A stretch of DNA of 64,000 nucleotides. Source: SW4 sp042466115. Lineage in GTDB: Bacteria > Pseudomonadota > Alphaproteobacteria > Rhodobacterales > Rhodobacteraceae. The first letter of the stretch is position 1, and every line of letters starts with the position of its first letter. Of this stretch, positions 8,052 to 16,967 are shown in pieces. A model generated the notes under the pieces. That model saw only the letters and a program-made list of their open reading frames with translations, did not search any database and had not been told where the DNA came from. Position numbers and translations under genes: made by a program. Where the stretch lies: assembly GCF_042466115.1 (NCBI RefSeq), contig NZ_JAXHBQ010000001.1, positions 3,038,001 to 3,102,000 on the forward strand, read 5' to 3'.

Positions 8052-9410
8052 ATGACCGACTTTGACTATGACCTTTTCGTAATTGGTGGCGGTTCTGGGG
8101 GCGTGCGCGCTGCCCGCGTGGCCGCCGCGACCGGCGCCAAGGTCGCGCTGGCCGAAGAATACCGTATGGGTGGCACCTGTGTCATCCGTGGCTGCGTGCC
8201 CAAAAAGCTGATGGTCTTTGCCTCGGAATACCGCGAGATGTTCGACGATGCCCGCGCCTATGGCTGGGATGTGCAGGACGGGCAGTTTGACTGGCCCCGT
8301 TTTCGCACCAAGCTGCACGCCGAACTTGACCGTCTGGAAGGCGTCTATCGCCGTTTGCTGGACGGGTCGGGCGTGGATATCATCGACAGCCGCGCAACGC
8401 TGGCTGACGCCCACACTGTGAAACTGGCCGATAGCAGCACCAAATCCGCGAAGCATATTCTGGTTGCCACGGGTGGGCGCCCGCAACTGCCCGATATGAA
8501 AAACGCCGATCTGGGCATCACCAGCAACGATATCTTCAAGCTGGAGGCGTTGCCCAAATCTATCCTGATCGTCGGCGGTGGCTACATTGCCTGCGAATTT
8601 GCCTGCATTTTGCACGGGCTGGGTGTGGAAGTGACGCAGTTCTATCGTGGCGCGCAAATCCTGCGTGGGTTCGATGACGAGGCCCGCGGGTTGGTCAGCG
8701 AGGAAATGCAGCAGCGCGGCGTCAATCTGCACCTTGGCACCAATGTGCTTGAGATGGAGAAGCGCGAGGGCGGTGTTTGGGTCAAGGCGACAAACGGCAC
8801 CGAAACAACCTTTGATCATGTGATGTTCGCCACGGGTCGCGCGCCCAATACCGAAGGGATGGGGCTGGCTGATATCGGTGTCGCACTGGGCCGTCAGGGC
8901 GAAATTGTCGTCGACGACTATTCCCAGACAAAGGTGCCGTCGGTCTTTGCGATTGGTGACGTCACCAACCGCGTGCAATTGACCCCCGTGGCCATCCGCG
9001 AGGCGATGGCCTTTGTGGAGACGGTCTTTCATGGCAAGCCAACCAAAGTGGATCATCACCTGATCCCCAGCGCGATTTTCACGCAACCGGAAATGGGCAC
9101 TGTGGGCCTGTCCGAAGAAGCCGCACGCGACATTGAACCGGTGGACATCTACTGCACTTCGTTCAAACCGATGCAGCAGGCCTTTGCCGGACGCAGCGAC
9201 CGGGTGCTGATGAAACTGGTTGTTTCCAAGGAAACCCGCAGGGTTCTGGGCTGTCACATCGTCAGCCCCCATGCAGGCGAAATGATCCAACTGGCGGGCA
9301 TTGCCGTCAAGATGGGGGCCACCAAAGAGGACTTTGATCGCACGGTTGCCGTGCATCCGACGATCTCGGAAGAACTGGTAACAATGCGAGACCCTGTGCG
9401 CAGCGGTTGA
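8052..9410 (+). CDS. gor: Glutathione-disulfide reductase
   Basis: 452 residues; reduces GSSG to GSH with NADPH. Visible features: N-terminal FAD-binding 'VIGGGSGGVRAAR', redox-active disulfide 'GGTCVIRGCVPKK' (C-x4-C), NADPH-binding 'VGGGYIACEFA' with the arginine-containing 'YRGAQILRGFDDEAR' after it (NADPH over NADH), and the C-terminal catalytic 'HPTISEEL' His-Glu pair. Length and motifs are those of the alphaproteobacterial enzyme. Cytoplasmic homodimer. Upstream of hflK by 73 bases, same strand. Confidence 0.96.
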   Translation: MTDFDYDLFVIGGGSGGVRAARVAAATGAKVALAEEYRMGGTCVIRGCVPKKLMVFASEYREMFDDARAYGWDVQDGQFDWPRFRTKLHAELDRLEGVYRRLLDGSGVDIIDSRATLADAHTVKLADSSTKSAKHILVATGGRPQLPDMKNADLGITSNDIFKLEALPKSILIVGGGYIACEFACILHGLGVEVTQFYRGAQILRGFDDEARGLVSEEMQQRGVNLHLGTNVLEMEKREGGVWVKATNGTETTFDHVMFATGRAPNTEGMGLADIGVALGRQGEIVVDDYSQTKVPSVFAIGDVTNRVQLTPVAIREAMAFVETVFHGKPTKVDHHLIPSAIFTQPEMGTVGLSEEAARDIEPVDIYCTSFKPMQQAFAGRSDRVLMKLVVSKETRRVLGCHIVSPHAGEMIQLAGIAVKMGATKEDFDRTVAVHPTISEELVTMRDPVRSG

Positions 9411-9483
9411 AATCCGCTAGAAACCACACAGATTGAACGGTAAGCCCAAAGGCGGGCACAGCAATAAGGGATGAACTGGCGCA

Positions 9484-10716
9484 ATGGCTGGAAACAATGG
9501 CGGCCCCTGGGGCGGCGGAGGCAACAACGGCGGCGACGACGATGATCGTGACCGTCAGGGCGGAAATCGCGGGCGGCGTCCGGGTGAACCCCCGCAAATT
9601 CCGGAAATCGACGAATTGATGAACAAAGGCCGCGAACAGCTGCGCGTTTTGATGGGCGGCGGTCGTGGTGGCAACAACGGCGGCGGTGCCGGTGGTGGGG
9701 CCGGTGGTCCGCAGATCACCCGCGGCATGGTTGGTCTTGGTGTTCTGGCGCTCGTCGTGCTTTGGGCGCTGTCGTCATTTTATACGGTCCGTCCCGAACA
9801 AAAGTCGGTCGAACTGTTCCTTGGCGAATGCAACGAGCCCTGCATCGGTGAATCCGGTCTGAACTTTGCCCCGTGGCCGATTGTCACGCGCGAAATCGTC
9901 AACGTATCCCAGGAACGCGTGATCGAGATTGGCGAAGAACAGGTGCCCGAACAAATCAGCGACAGCCGCCTTGTCCAAAGCCAGCTGGAAGCCGACATCG
10001 GCCTGATGCTGACAGGCGACGAGAACATCGTCGACATCGACTTTCAGGTGGTCTGGAACATCACGTCACCCGACAAGTTCCTGTTCAACCTGGCCGAACC
10101 CGAAGAAACGATCGCCGCCGTGGCTGAATTGGCCATGCGCGAGATTATCGCAACCTCTGAACTGGCCAATTTGAACCGCGAACGTGGCGTGATCCGTGAT
10201 CGCCTTCACGAACTGACCCAAGCCACGCTTGATAGTTATGACAGCGGCGTAAACATTGTGCGTATCAACCTCGATCAGGCCGATCCGCCCGCGACGCAAG
10301 TGCAGGTGATCGACATCGACGGGCAGCAGCGGCTGACGTCGCCTTTGGACGCATTCCGTGACGTGCAGGATGCGGAACAGGAACGTATCCAGCTGCAAAA
10401 CCAAGCCGACGCTTATGCCAACCGTGTGACGGCTGGTGCGCGTGGTAACGCGGCACAGATCCTTGAAGCCGCCGAAGGCTACCGCGCCCGCGTCGTCAAC
10501 GAAGCACAGGGTGAGGCTGCGCGCTTCCTCAGCGTTCTGGAAGAATACTCCAAAGCGCCCGAAGTGACCCGTCAGCGCCTTTATCTGGAGATGGTCGAAG
10601 AAGTTTATGGCCGCTCCGACATCATCTTGCTTGATGACAACGGCGGTGCAGGAGGGGCAGTGCCATACCTGCCGCTTGATACCATCCGACGTCCAGCCAC
10701 AGGGGGGGCAAACTAA
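9484..10716 (+). CDS. hflK: FtsH protease modulator HflK
   Basis: 410 residues. A Gly/Asn-rich cytoplasmic N-terminus (residues 1-75), a single membrane segment ('MVGLGVLALVVLWALSSF', about 80-97) and a periplasmic SPFH/band-7 domain with a long C-terminal helix. HflK forms a membrane complex with HflC around FtsH and restrains it. The hflC start overlaps the last base of its stop codon (TAATG), so the pair is coupled. Gene order hflK-hflC-DUF2065-degP is conserved in Rhodobacteraceae. Confidence 0.95.
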   Translation: MAGNNGGPWGGGGNNGGDDDDRDRQGGNRGRRPGEPPQIPEIDELMNKGREQLRVLMGGGRGGNNGGGAGGGAGGPQITRGMVGLGVLALVVLWALSSFYTVRPEQKSVELFLGECNEPCIGESGLNFAPWPIVTREIVNVSQERVIEIGEEQVPEQISDSRLVQSQLEADIGLMLTGDENIVDIDFQVVWNITSPDKFLFNLAEPEETIAAVAELAMREIIATSELANLNRERGVIRDRLHELTQATLDSYDSGVNIVRINLDQADPPATQVQVIDIDGQQRLTSPLDAFRDVQDAEQERIQLQNQADAYANRVTAGARGNAAQILEAAEGYRARVVNEAQGEAARFLSVLEEYSKAPEVTRQRLYLEMVEEVYGRSDIILLDDNGGAGGAVPYLPLDTIRRPATGGAN

Positions 10717-11606
10717 TGAACAGGTCAGTCCTGATTTTGCCGCTTATCGTGATCCTCATCGCGGCGGCACTTAGCTCTATCTTTATTGTGGACGAACGTG
10801 AAAAGGCGCTTGTGCTGCGCTTTGGCCGTGTGGTCCAGATCAAGGAAGACCCCGGTATCGGCTTCCGCATTCCGGTTATGGATCAGGTGATCAGCTATGA
10901 TGACCGGATCATTTCCATCGACATGGAAGCGCAGGAAGTCATCCCCAACGACGACCGCCGCTTGATCATTGACGCATTCGCCCGCTACCGGATATCCGAT
11001 GTGGAACAATTCCGTCAGGCGACAGGTGCCGGTGGTGACGCCGCGATTGCCATGGCCGACAACCGTCTGGAACAAATCCTGCGCGATAAAACCCGCGAAG
11101 TTTTGGGTTCGGTCAGTTCCGGCGATATCCTGTCAACGGACCGGACCGCGCTGATGCTGCGCATCCGCAACGGTGCGATTTCCGAAGCGGCTTCGCTGGG
11201 TCTGACGGTGATTGACGTGCGCCTGAAGCGCACCGACCTGCCGACGGAAAACCTGGCCGAAACCTTCCGCCGGATGGTGTCGGAACGTGAACGCGAAGCC
11301 GAAGACGAACGCGCCCGTGGCCGCGAAGCCGCGCAGCGTATCCGTGCGCAGGCCGACCGGACCGTGATCGAACTGGAATCCGATGCCGAACGTCTGGCCC
11401 GGATCGCCGAAGGTGAAGCGGACGCGGAACGCAACGCGATTTTCGCCAATGCCTTTGGTCAGGATCAGGAATTCTTCCAGTTCTACCGCTCGCTCGAAGC
11501 CTATCGAGGTGCCCTTCAGGAAGGGAACACACGCCTTGTCCTGAGCCCCGATAACGAGTTCTTTGACTACCTGCGTTCGCCTTCCGGCGCTGCAGTGGCG
11601 CAATAG
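10716..11606 (+). CDS. hflC: FtsH protease modulator HflC
   Basis: 296 residues: an N-terminal membrane anchor ('ILPLIVILIAAALSSIFIV'), then the SPFH/band-7 domain and a charged helical segment rich in Glu/Arg/Ala (about 185-235). Partner of HflK in the FtsH-controlling complex at the inner membrane. Overlaps hflK by one base and is followed after eight bases by the DUF2065 gene, so all three are probably one transcript. Confidence 0.95.
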   Translation: MNRSVLILPLIVILIAAALSSIFIVDEREKALVLRFGRVVQIKEDPGIGFRIPVMDQVISYDDRIISIDMEAQEVIPNDDRRLIIDAFARYRISDVEQFRQATGAGGDAAIAMADNRLEQILRDKTREVLGSVSSGDILSTDRTALMLRIRNGAISEAASLGLTVIDVRLKRTDLPTENLAETFRRMVSEREREAEDERARGREAAQRIRAQADRTVIELESDAERLARIAEGEADAERNAIFANAFGQDQEFFQFYRSLEAYRGALQEGNTRLVLSPDNEFFDYLRSPSGAAVAQ

Positions 11607-11614
11607 GCGGGGCA

Positions 11615-11827
11615 ATGGGCGTCGTGCTTCTGGCCCTCGGGCTGGTGCTTGTCGTAGAGGGGCTGGTCTATGTGCTGGCCCCTTCGCTGGTTGAAGACAT
11701 GCTTGCCGCCCTGCGCAACATGCCCGTCGAGGCGCGGCGCGTGGCGGGCGCATTGGCGCTTGTGACGGGTCTGGCGCTGATCTGGTTTGCGGCGGCGCTG
11801 GGCGTCGATCTGTTCACATCGCGGTGA
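11615..11827 (+). CDS. DUF2065 small membrane protein
   Basis: 70 residues with two hydrophobic helices (about 3-22 and 41-62) separated by a short charged loop ('NMPVEARRVAG'). This matches DUF2065, a small inner-membrane family found just downstream of hflK/hflC in proteobacteria. Function unknown; the constant linkage suggests a role with the HflKC-FtsH complex. Starts eight bases after hflC. Confidence 0.85.
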   Translation: MGVVLLALGLVLVVEGLVYVLAPSLVEDMLAALRNMPVEARRVAGALALVTGLALIWFAAALGVDLFTSR

Positions 11828-11928
11828 CAGCCCGTGCACAAGGTTTGAGTTGCGCGCCGCACATACTACATAGATGATCACATCAACGGCCGCCGATGCG
11901 GCGCAAGTCCATTACCAAGGAGATCCCC

Positions 11929-13389
11929 GTGAGTTCAAAGGCGATCGCAGTTCAAAATTCACGCAACCTGTCACTGATCCGCGCGCTGGCCGCGCTGATG
12001 CTGGGCCTTGCGGTTCTGGCCGCACAAGTTGCGCCATCCTTTGCCCAGGACCGGCCCGCGACCTTTGCCGACCTTGCCGAAATGGTCAGCCCGTCAGTTG
12101 TAAACATCACCACGACCACGATGGTCGCAGGGCGCACCGGCCCGCAGGGGATCGTGCCCGAAGGTTCACCGTTCGAGGATTTCTTTCGCGATTTCGACGA
12201 CCGTCAGGATGGTGCGCCGCGCCGCTCCTCGGCGCTTGGGTCCGGTTTCGTGATTTCGGCGGACGGCTATATCGTCACCAACAACCACGTCATCGAAGGC
12301 GCTGATGAAATCCTGATCGAGTTTTTTTCGGGGCAGGAATTGCCTGCTGAATTGGTCGGCACCGATCCCAACACCGATATTGCCCTTCTCAAGGTTGACG
12401 CGACTGACCTGCCGTTCGTTGTCTTTGGCGACAGCAACGGCGTGGGCGCGCGTGTGGGCGATTGGGTCATGGCGATGGGCAATCCGCTGGGGCAGGGCTT
12501 TTCTGTCAGCGCCGGGATCGTATCGGCCCGTAACCGTGCGCTTTCCGGCACATATGACGACTACATCCAGACTGATGCCGCGATCAACCGCGGCAATTCG
12601 GGCGGGCCACTGTTCAACATGGACGGTGAGGTGATCGGTGTGAACACTGCCATCCTGTCGCCCAACGGTGGCAGCATCGGTATCGGGTTTGCCATGTCTT
12701 CGGCTGTGGTGATCAACGTGGTCGATCAGCTGCGTGAATTTGGCGAAACACGGCGCGGCTGGCTTGGCGTGCGCATTCAGGACGTGACCCCCGATATGGT
12801 CGAAGCCATCGAAGGGCTGGACCGCGCCCGCGGCGCGATGGTCACTGACGTGCCAACCGGCCCTGCCGAAGACGCAGGCATGCTGTCGGGTGACGTCATT
12901 CTGACGTTCGACGGCACCGAAATCGCCGATACGCGCGAGTTGGTCACGATTGTGGGCAATTCGCCGGTCGGCAAATCGGTTCCCGTCGATGTGCTGCGCG
13001 CCGGCGAAATGGAAAGCCTGACCGTTGTGCTTGGCCGCCGCGAAACTGCCGAAGCCGCGGGCACCGACCCGGAACCTGAAATCATGGAACCCGCCATGAG
13101 TGATCTGATGGGTATGACCCTGTCCGAAGTCACGCCAGACCTTGCGCAGGAATACCAGCTAAGTAGCGGTGATGGCCTTGTGGTGACAGAGGTCGCGGCG
13201 GACAGCGAAGCGGCACAAAAAGGCATCCTTGCCGGTGATCTGATCACCGAAGCAGGCCAGCAAAAGGTCGCCACCCTTGGCGATCTTGAGGACCGCATCA
13301 CCGAGGCCGAAGAAGCAGGGCGCAAGTCGCTTTTGCTGCTGATCCGGCGCGGTGGTGACCCGCGGTTCGTGGCGCTGTCACTGGAATAA
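11929..13389 (+). CDS. Do-family periplasmic serine endopeptidase (DegP/MucD type)
   Basis: 486 residues from GTG 11929, chosen because AAGGAG lies six bases upstream; an in-frame ATG at 11896 has no such site. Signal peptide to about residue 40 ('PSFAQ'). Trypsin-like protease domain with catalytic His in 'VTNNHVIEG', Asp in 'DPNTDIALLKV' and Ser in 'INRGNSGGP', followed by two PDZ domains. Degrades or refolds damaged envelope proteins. Last gene of the hflKC cluster; 101 bases separate it from DUF2065 and a strong terminator follows. Confidence 0.93.
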   Translation: MSSKAIAVQNSRNLSLIRALAALMLGLAVLAAQVAPSFAQDRPATFADLAEMVSPSVVNITTTTMVAGRTGPQGIVPEGSPFEDFFRDFDDRQDGAPRRSSALGSGFVISADGYIVTNNHVIEGADEILIEFFSGQELPAELVGTDPNTDIALLKVDATDLPFVVFGDSNGVGARVGDWVMAMGNPLGQGFSVSAGIVSARNRALSGTYDDYIQTDAAINRGNSGGPLFNMDGEVIGVNTAILSPNGGSIGIGFAMSSAVVINVVDQLREFGETRRGWLGVRIQDVTPDMVEAIEGLDRARGAMVTDVPTGPAEDAGMLSGDVILTFDGTEIADTRELVTIVGNSPVGKSVPVDVLRAGEMESLTVVLGRRETAEAAGTDPEPEIMEPAMSDLMGMTLSEVTPDLAQEYQLSSGDGLVVTEVAADSEAAQKGILAGDLITEAGQQKVATLGDLEDRITEAEEAGRKSLLLLIRRGGDPRFVALSLE

Positions 13390-13412
13390 GCTACACAACA
13401 GAAACTGCAAAG

Positions 13413-13438
13413 GGCGTCCCTAGGGGCGCCTTTTTGTT
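13413..13438 (+). terminator. Rho-independent terminator after degP-type gene
   Basis: GGCGTCCC/GGGGCGCC arms (13413-13420 and 13423-13430, one G-T wobble) form a GC-rich hairpin directly followed by TTTTTGTTT. This is the strongest intrinsic terminator in the left half of the window. Confidence 0.9.
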
Positions 13439-13512
13439 TGGGTGGATGAATTCAACTTAAGTTATCCGAAGTCACGGAACAGCGACATACCTAGACAGTG
13501 AATGGCAGATCC

Positions 13513-13531
13513 GCGGGACGAAGTGGACATT
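13513..13531. repeat. Short dispersed intergenic repeat, copy 2
   Basis: Partner of 5019-5037: both carry GCGGGAC-R-AAG-Y-GG. Imperfect and short, so weak. Confidence 0.3.
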
Positions 13532-13567
13532 CCCGTGTTTGCGCGACTGTAAACAACAATCGCAACC

Positions 13568-13711
13568 GGCGCGCATGCGCCATGCCCGACCTCCCCCACG
13601 GGAGGGCATATTGCAACTTCTGATGTGCATGGAGCGTTTGTTTAACTTTTAAACTATGGCCACTACAAAACCGCGAGCCCCTCCCGAGGTCGGGCATGGC
13701 GCATGCGCGCC
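13568..13711. repeat. Perfect 26-bp inverted repeat flanking 92 bases
   Basis: Bases 13568-13593 and 13686-13711 are exact reverse complements over 26 positions (outer ends GGCGCGCATGCG... and ...CGCATGCGCGCC). Each arm contains the palindrome GCGCATGCGC. A second, offset pairing (GGGAGGG at 13600-13606 with CCCTCCC inside the right arm) could extend the structure. The 144-base unit has no ORF with a ribosome site; it could be a miniature transposable element, a recombination site or a structured transcript. Confidence 0.85.
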
Positions 13712-13949
13712 TATGTCCCGTTAGGGCTCAGACCAGATATTCGCTGCAGCTGCATCTCAATACTGTAGCCCTTGACGCGTCACACCCCCCTCCTTACATA
13801 CCGCCAAGGTTCGGGATACCTGCCGCTCGCCCCCGCTTGGGGATGGTGAAATTCCGCCACGATTTTTCGGCTTTCAACAGACACAGTTGGCAGACCGGCA
13901 ATGCGAGCCCCGATCACTGGCCCAACGTCACGTTGAAAGGCTAATAGAT

Positions 13950-14387
13950 ATGCAACGTAATACCACCATTCCGCCCCTTGCCACGCTCAAGGATCAGGCC
14001 CGCCGTTTGCGCGCGGACCTGACCGCGCGCGGTCATGACACAACCCATGCGCAAGCGCTTGAAATGCTGGCGCACCAGATGGGGCTGCGCGACTGGAACA
14101 CCTTGGCGGCCCTCGCGGGGCGCACAAATGCACCGACACCGCTGACCCTTGGGGCGCGCATCACCGGCCGATACCTTGGCCATGATGTGGCTGGCACCGT
14201 GCTGGCAATTGCGGCCCACGGCGGGCTGACACGGCTGACGATCAAGCTGGATGAACCGGTTGATGTCGTGCGCTTTGACAGCTTTTCGTCCCTGCGCCGC
14301 CGGATCACTGTCAGCTTGAATGATGACGGTGAAACCCCGCAGCGCACCTCGGACGGGCAGCCGCATTTCGTGCGTATGGCCGCCTAA
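13950..14387 (+). CDS. Glyoxalase-superfamily-related small protein
   Basis: 145 residues from ATG 13950, with GAAAGG nine bases upstream; a longer frame to 13887 lacks a ribosome site. The N-terminal half ('LKDQARRLRADLTARGHDTTHAQALEMLAHQMGLRDWNTLAAL') is the alpha-helical domain found in alphaproteobacterial proteins annotated as glyoxalase-superfamily-related. The C-terminal half is a small beta-rich domain. No catalytic residues can be assigned and the role is unknown. Its stop overlaps the convergent lipoprotein stop. Confidence 0.7.
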   Translation: MQRNTTIPPLATLKDQARRLRADLTARGHDTTHAQALEMLAHQMGLRDWNTLAALAGRTNAPTPLTLGARITGRYLGHDVAGTVLAIAAHGGLTRLTIKLDEPVDVVRFDSFSSLRRRITVSLNDDGETPQRTSDGQPHFVRMAA

Positions 14388-14902
14388 CCTTCGGCGTCCA
14401 AAACGGCGCTGGACAGGGCCACAAGGCCCAACCCCCGCGCGGTTTCGATGTCCAGAACGGGCAGGTCATGACCGCCGTTCTGGCGCTGATACGTCTGGAT
14501 CGCGCGCCCTGTGCGCGCGTCCAGCACACCGGTGATGTCGCCGCGATAGAACCCGCGCGCGCCCAACGCCCGCTGCACCGAGGCCACGAACTGCGGTGTC
14601 AGGGCATCAGGGCAAAGCGTTTCAAATTCAACTTCACGCCGTTCGCGCAAGATGCGCTGGCGCGTCACAGTGCGAAACGCGGCCGGGCTGCGCACGCTCC
14701 CGTCACTGTCCAGCACGGCGGGCTGCACGATGATCTGTTCGGTCACGGTTTCGATCACGGCGGGCGTTGTTTCCTGGGCAAAACAGCGCCCTTCGCCATC
14801 CGTTGTGATCGGCGTGGCATCAGGCAATGCCGCAGGCGTGACGCAGGCGGCAAGCACCAGCGCCCCAGCAATCGGGGCCAAAAATTGCAACCGTGTGGTC
14901 AT
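14384..14902 (-). CDS. Lipoprotein with C-terminal peptidoglycan-binding domain
   Basis: 172 residues from the ATG at 14902, preferred over 14950 because it places a lipoprotein signal peptide at the very N-terminus ('FLAPIAGALVLAAC', lipobox L-A-A-C with Cys about residue 20). The C-terminal 60 residues ('FVASVQRALGARGFYRGDITGVLDARTGRAIQTYQRQNG') are a PG_binding_1 domain. Likely anchors to a membrane and contacts the cell wall. Convergent with the preceding gene. Confidence 0.78.
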   Translation of the reverse strand: MTTRLQFLAPIAGALVLAACVTPAALPDATPITTDGEGRCFAQETTPAVIETVTEQIIVQPAVLDSDGSVRSPAAFRTVTRQRILRERREVEFETLCPDALTPQFVASVQRALGARGFYRGDITGVLDARTGRAIQTYQRQNGGHDLPVLDIETARGLGLVALSSAVLDAEG

Positions 14903-15100
14903 CTGCTCTGCCTTATGGGTCTTGCGCCCGTTTGAAACTGCATAGCGCAAAACCCGCGCGCGGCCTAGTCAGCAGTTCACAACCCCGCCAGCCTGTCGCA
15001 TCCAGCCCACACCGCGCCTTTTTGGGGCTGGCAGGGCGGCGACACGCACCCTAAATAGGGGCCAACAGAAATTGCGGATCGCGAAGGGGCGAAACACAAC

Positions 15101-15424
15101 ATGGCAAAAATCACTTATGTCGAACATGGCGGCAAGGAACACATCGTCGAGGTTGCAAATGGCCTGACCGTGATGGAAGGCGCGCGCGACAACGGTATCC
15201 CGGGGATCGAGGCCGATTGCGGCGGCGCCTGCGCCTGTTCCACCTGCCATGTTTACGTTGATCCGGCTTGGGTCGAAAAGCTGCCCGTCAAGGATCCGAT
15301 GGAAGAAGATATGCTTGATTTCGCTTATGAACCTGATCCCGACCGCTCGCGCCTGACCTGCCAGTTGAAGGTCACCGATGCTTTGGACGGCTTGCGCGTG
15401 CAGATGCCCGAAAAGCAGATCTGA
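15101..15424 (+). CDS. [2Fe-2S] ferredoxin (adrenodoxin type)
   Basis: 107 residues. The cluster ligands are C-x5-C-x2-C in 'DCGGACACSTCHV' and a fourth Cys in 'RLTCQL', as in adrenodoxin-like/FdxB electron carriers. It would pass electrons from a ferredoxin reductase to a monooxygenase or Fe-S assembly machinery; the partner is not in the window. Cytoplasmic. The stop overlaps the start of the following exported protein (TGATG). Confidence 0.92.
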   Translation: MAKITYVEHGGKEHIVEVANGLTVMEGARDNGIPGIEADCGGACACSTCHVYVDPAWVEKLPVKDPMEEDMLDFAYEPDPDRSRLTCQLKVTDALDGLRVQMPEKQI

Positions 15425-16110
15425 TGCGGTGGTGCGCGCTAGCCCTGGCCCTGTGGCCTGCGATGGCGGGTGCGCAAGGCATCACGGCGGCGCAATACAG
15501 CGATCCGACAACGCGTTATGACCACGGCATTCTTGGGGATGCGGTGGAATGGGGCGTGCTTGAAATGCGCACGGATCAGCGGGTGCTGGCGCTGCGCCTT
15601 CCCCAGACCAGTGTGTTTGAAGACACGGCCCCGCGCCTGTTCGATGTGGACGGGGATGGCGATAAAGAGGTGATCACGGTTGAATTGTCGCTGACGCTGG
15701 GGGCGCGGCTGGCGATTTTTGACACCGACGGCCTTGTCGCCGCCACCCCCTATATCGGCCGCACGCACCGTTGGCTTGCGCCTATCGGCGCGGCTGATCT
15801 GGACAGGGATGGGTATGTCGAGATCGCCTATATCGACCGCCCGCATCTGGCGCGCACCCTGCGGGTGTGGCGCTTTGCAGATGGTAAATTGACGTTGGTG
15901 GCGGAAACTGCGGGCCTCACCAATCACCGCATCGGTGAAACCGATATCGGCGGGGGCCTGCGCGATTGCAATGGCGTGATCGAAATGATCACCGCCAATG
16001 CCGACTGGACCCGCGTGATTGCCACGCGCCTTGAAAATGGCGCTTTGGTATCACGCGATATGGGGCCGCATCGCGGGCGCGCCGATCTGACGGCGGCGAT
16101 GGCCTGCTAG
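15424..16110 (+). CDS. Exported FG-GAP/VCBS-like repeat protein
   Basis: 228 residues with a short signal peptide (cleaved after 'AGA', about residue 17) and calcium-binding-like repeats 'DVDGDGDKEVITVE' and 'DLDRDGYVEIAYIDR' typical of FG-GAP/VCBS beta-propeller blades. Probably a periplasmic or surface protein of unknown role. Translationally coupled to the ferredoxin gene by a TGATG overlap, which is odd because one product is cytoplasmic and the other exported. Overlaps the convergent cobS by four bases. Confidence 0.72.
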   Translation: MRWCALALALWPAMAGAQGITAAQYSDPTTRYDHGILGDAVEWGVLEMRTDQRVLALRLPQTSVFEDTAPRLFDVDGDGDKEVITVELSLTLGARLAIFDTDGLVAATPYIGRTHRWLAPIGAADLDRDGYVEIAYIDRPHLARTLRVWRFADGKLTLVAETAGLTNHRIGETDIGGGLRDCNGVIEMITANADWTRVIATRLENGALVSRDMGPHRGRADLTAAMAC

Positions 16111-16892
16111 CCCAGTTGCGCGGCCAAAACGGCCAATGCAGCAATTTCACAGATCTGTTGCGTTGCGCCCAGAATATCGCCGGTTTGGCCTTTGATTTTG
16201 GCCATCGCGATCATGGCGCAGGCAATCCCCACCAGCGCCACGACCAGCAGAACGCCAAAGGCCGACCGCGGCAAGAACACCACAGCAATCGCCAGCGCGA
16301 TCAGACCCGCAAGAGCGGCGGTCGCCCCGCTTGGGCGGCCCACGCTTTGGCTTAATCCGTTCGCGCGTGCGTTGGGCAGGGCGGCCATCATCGCCACCAT
16401 CGGTGCGCGGCTGACGGCGGCGACAACAATCAAGGGCGCCCACAAATATCCAGCCGACAGCACCGCCACCAAAGCCCCCCAGCGCAGCAAAAGCGACAGC
16501 CCCAGCGCAAGGACGCCGTAAGTGCCAATCGCGCTGTCCTTCATGATGGCAAGGCGGCGCGCCACGTCCCAGCCGCCCCACAGCCCATCCGCCGCGTCGG
16601 CCAGGCCGTCCTCGTGCATCGCACCGGTAATGATGATCTGCGCGGCAAGGATCAGTCCGGCGGCGATCATCAGCGGCATGCCAACCCACAGGGCGACAGC
16701 CCCGATCACCGAAGCAATCACGGCCACAGCCATGCCCGCCAACGGAAAGGCCCAAGCCGCCGCAGCGCCCCGCGCGGTGGCGCGATCCGTGTCGATCCGC
16801 AGGGGCAAGCGTGTCAGCAATCCCAGCGCGGCGGGCACATCCTGCGCCACGATCAACGGGCGAACCTGCGAAATGTCGGCATTGCGCATCAA
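16107..16892 (-). CDS. cobS: Adenosylcobinamide-GDP ribazoletransferase
   Basis: 261 residues, multi-pass membrane protein joining adenosylcobinamide-GDP to alpha-ribazole in the last steps of cobalamin synthesis. The signature 'GAMHEDGLADAADGLWGG' (metal and substrate binding in CobS/CobV) is intact. Divergent from cobT with about 75 bases between; together they handle the nucleotide-loop assembly. No room for a cobalamin riboswitch in the gap. Confidence 0.94.
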   Translation of the reverse strand: MMRNADISQVRPLIVAQDVPAALGLLTRLPLRIDTDRATARGAAAAWAFPLAGMAVAVIASVIGAVALWVGMPLMIAAGLILAAQIIITGAMHEDGLADAADGLWGGWDVARRLAIMKDSAIGTYGVLALGLSLLLRWGALVAVLSAGYLWAPLIVVAAVSRAPMVAMMAALPNARANGLSQSVGRPSGATAALAGLIALAIAVVFLPRSAFGVLLVVALVGIACAMIAMAKIKGQTGDILGATQQICEIAALAVLAAQLG

Positions 16893-16967
16893 GATGACCT
16901 TTCAAGGCTTTTCATGGGTGGCTAAGGCGTTAGACAGGGGGCCAGCATGACCAGAGCGAGGACGAAA

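Larger units (their letters stand above)
13440..13949. other. 510-base gap without a gene
   Basis: No convincing coding sequence. It holds repeat copy 2 (13513-13531), the 26-bp inverted repeat (13568-13711) and an AT-rich palindrome GTTTAA-CTT-TTAAAC within it. The promoter for the 145-residue gene at 13950 must lie in its right part, but no clear -35/-10 pair stands out. Confidence 0.6.

Noticed and set aside
8013..9356. Minus-strand frame of 447 codons opposite gor
   Set aside because: Gor on the plus strand is unmistakable; high GC keeps the antisense frame open.
16893..16967. Cobalamin riboswitch between cobS and cobT
   Set aside because: The gap is too short and no B12-box-like sequence is visible.
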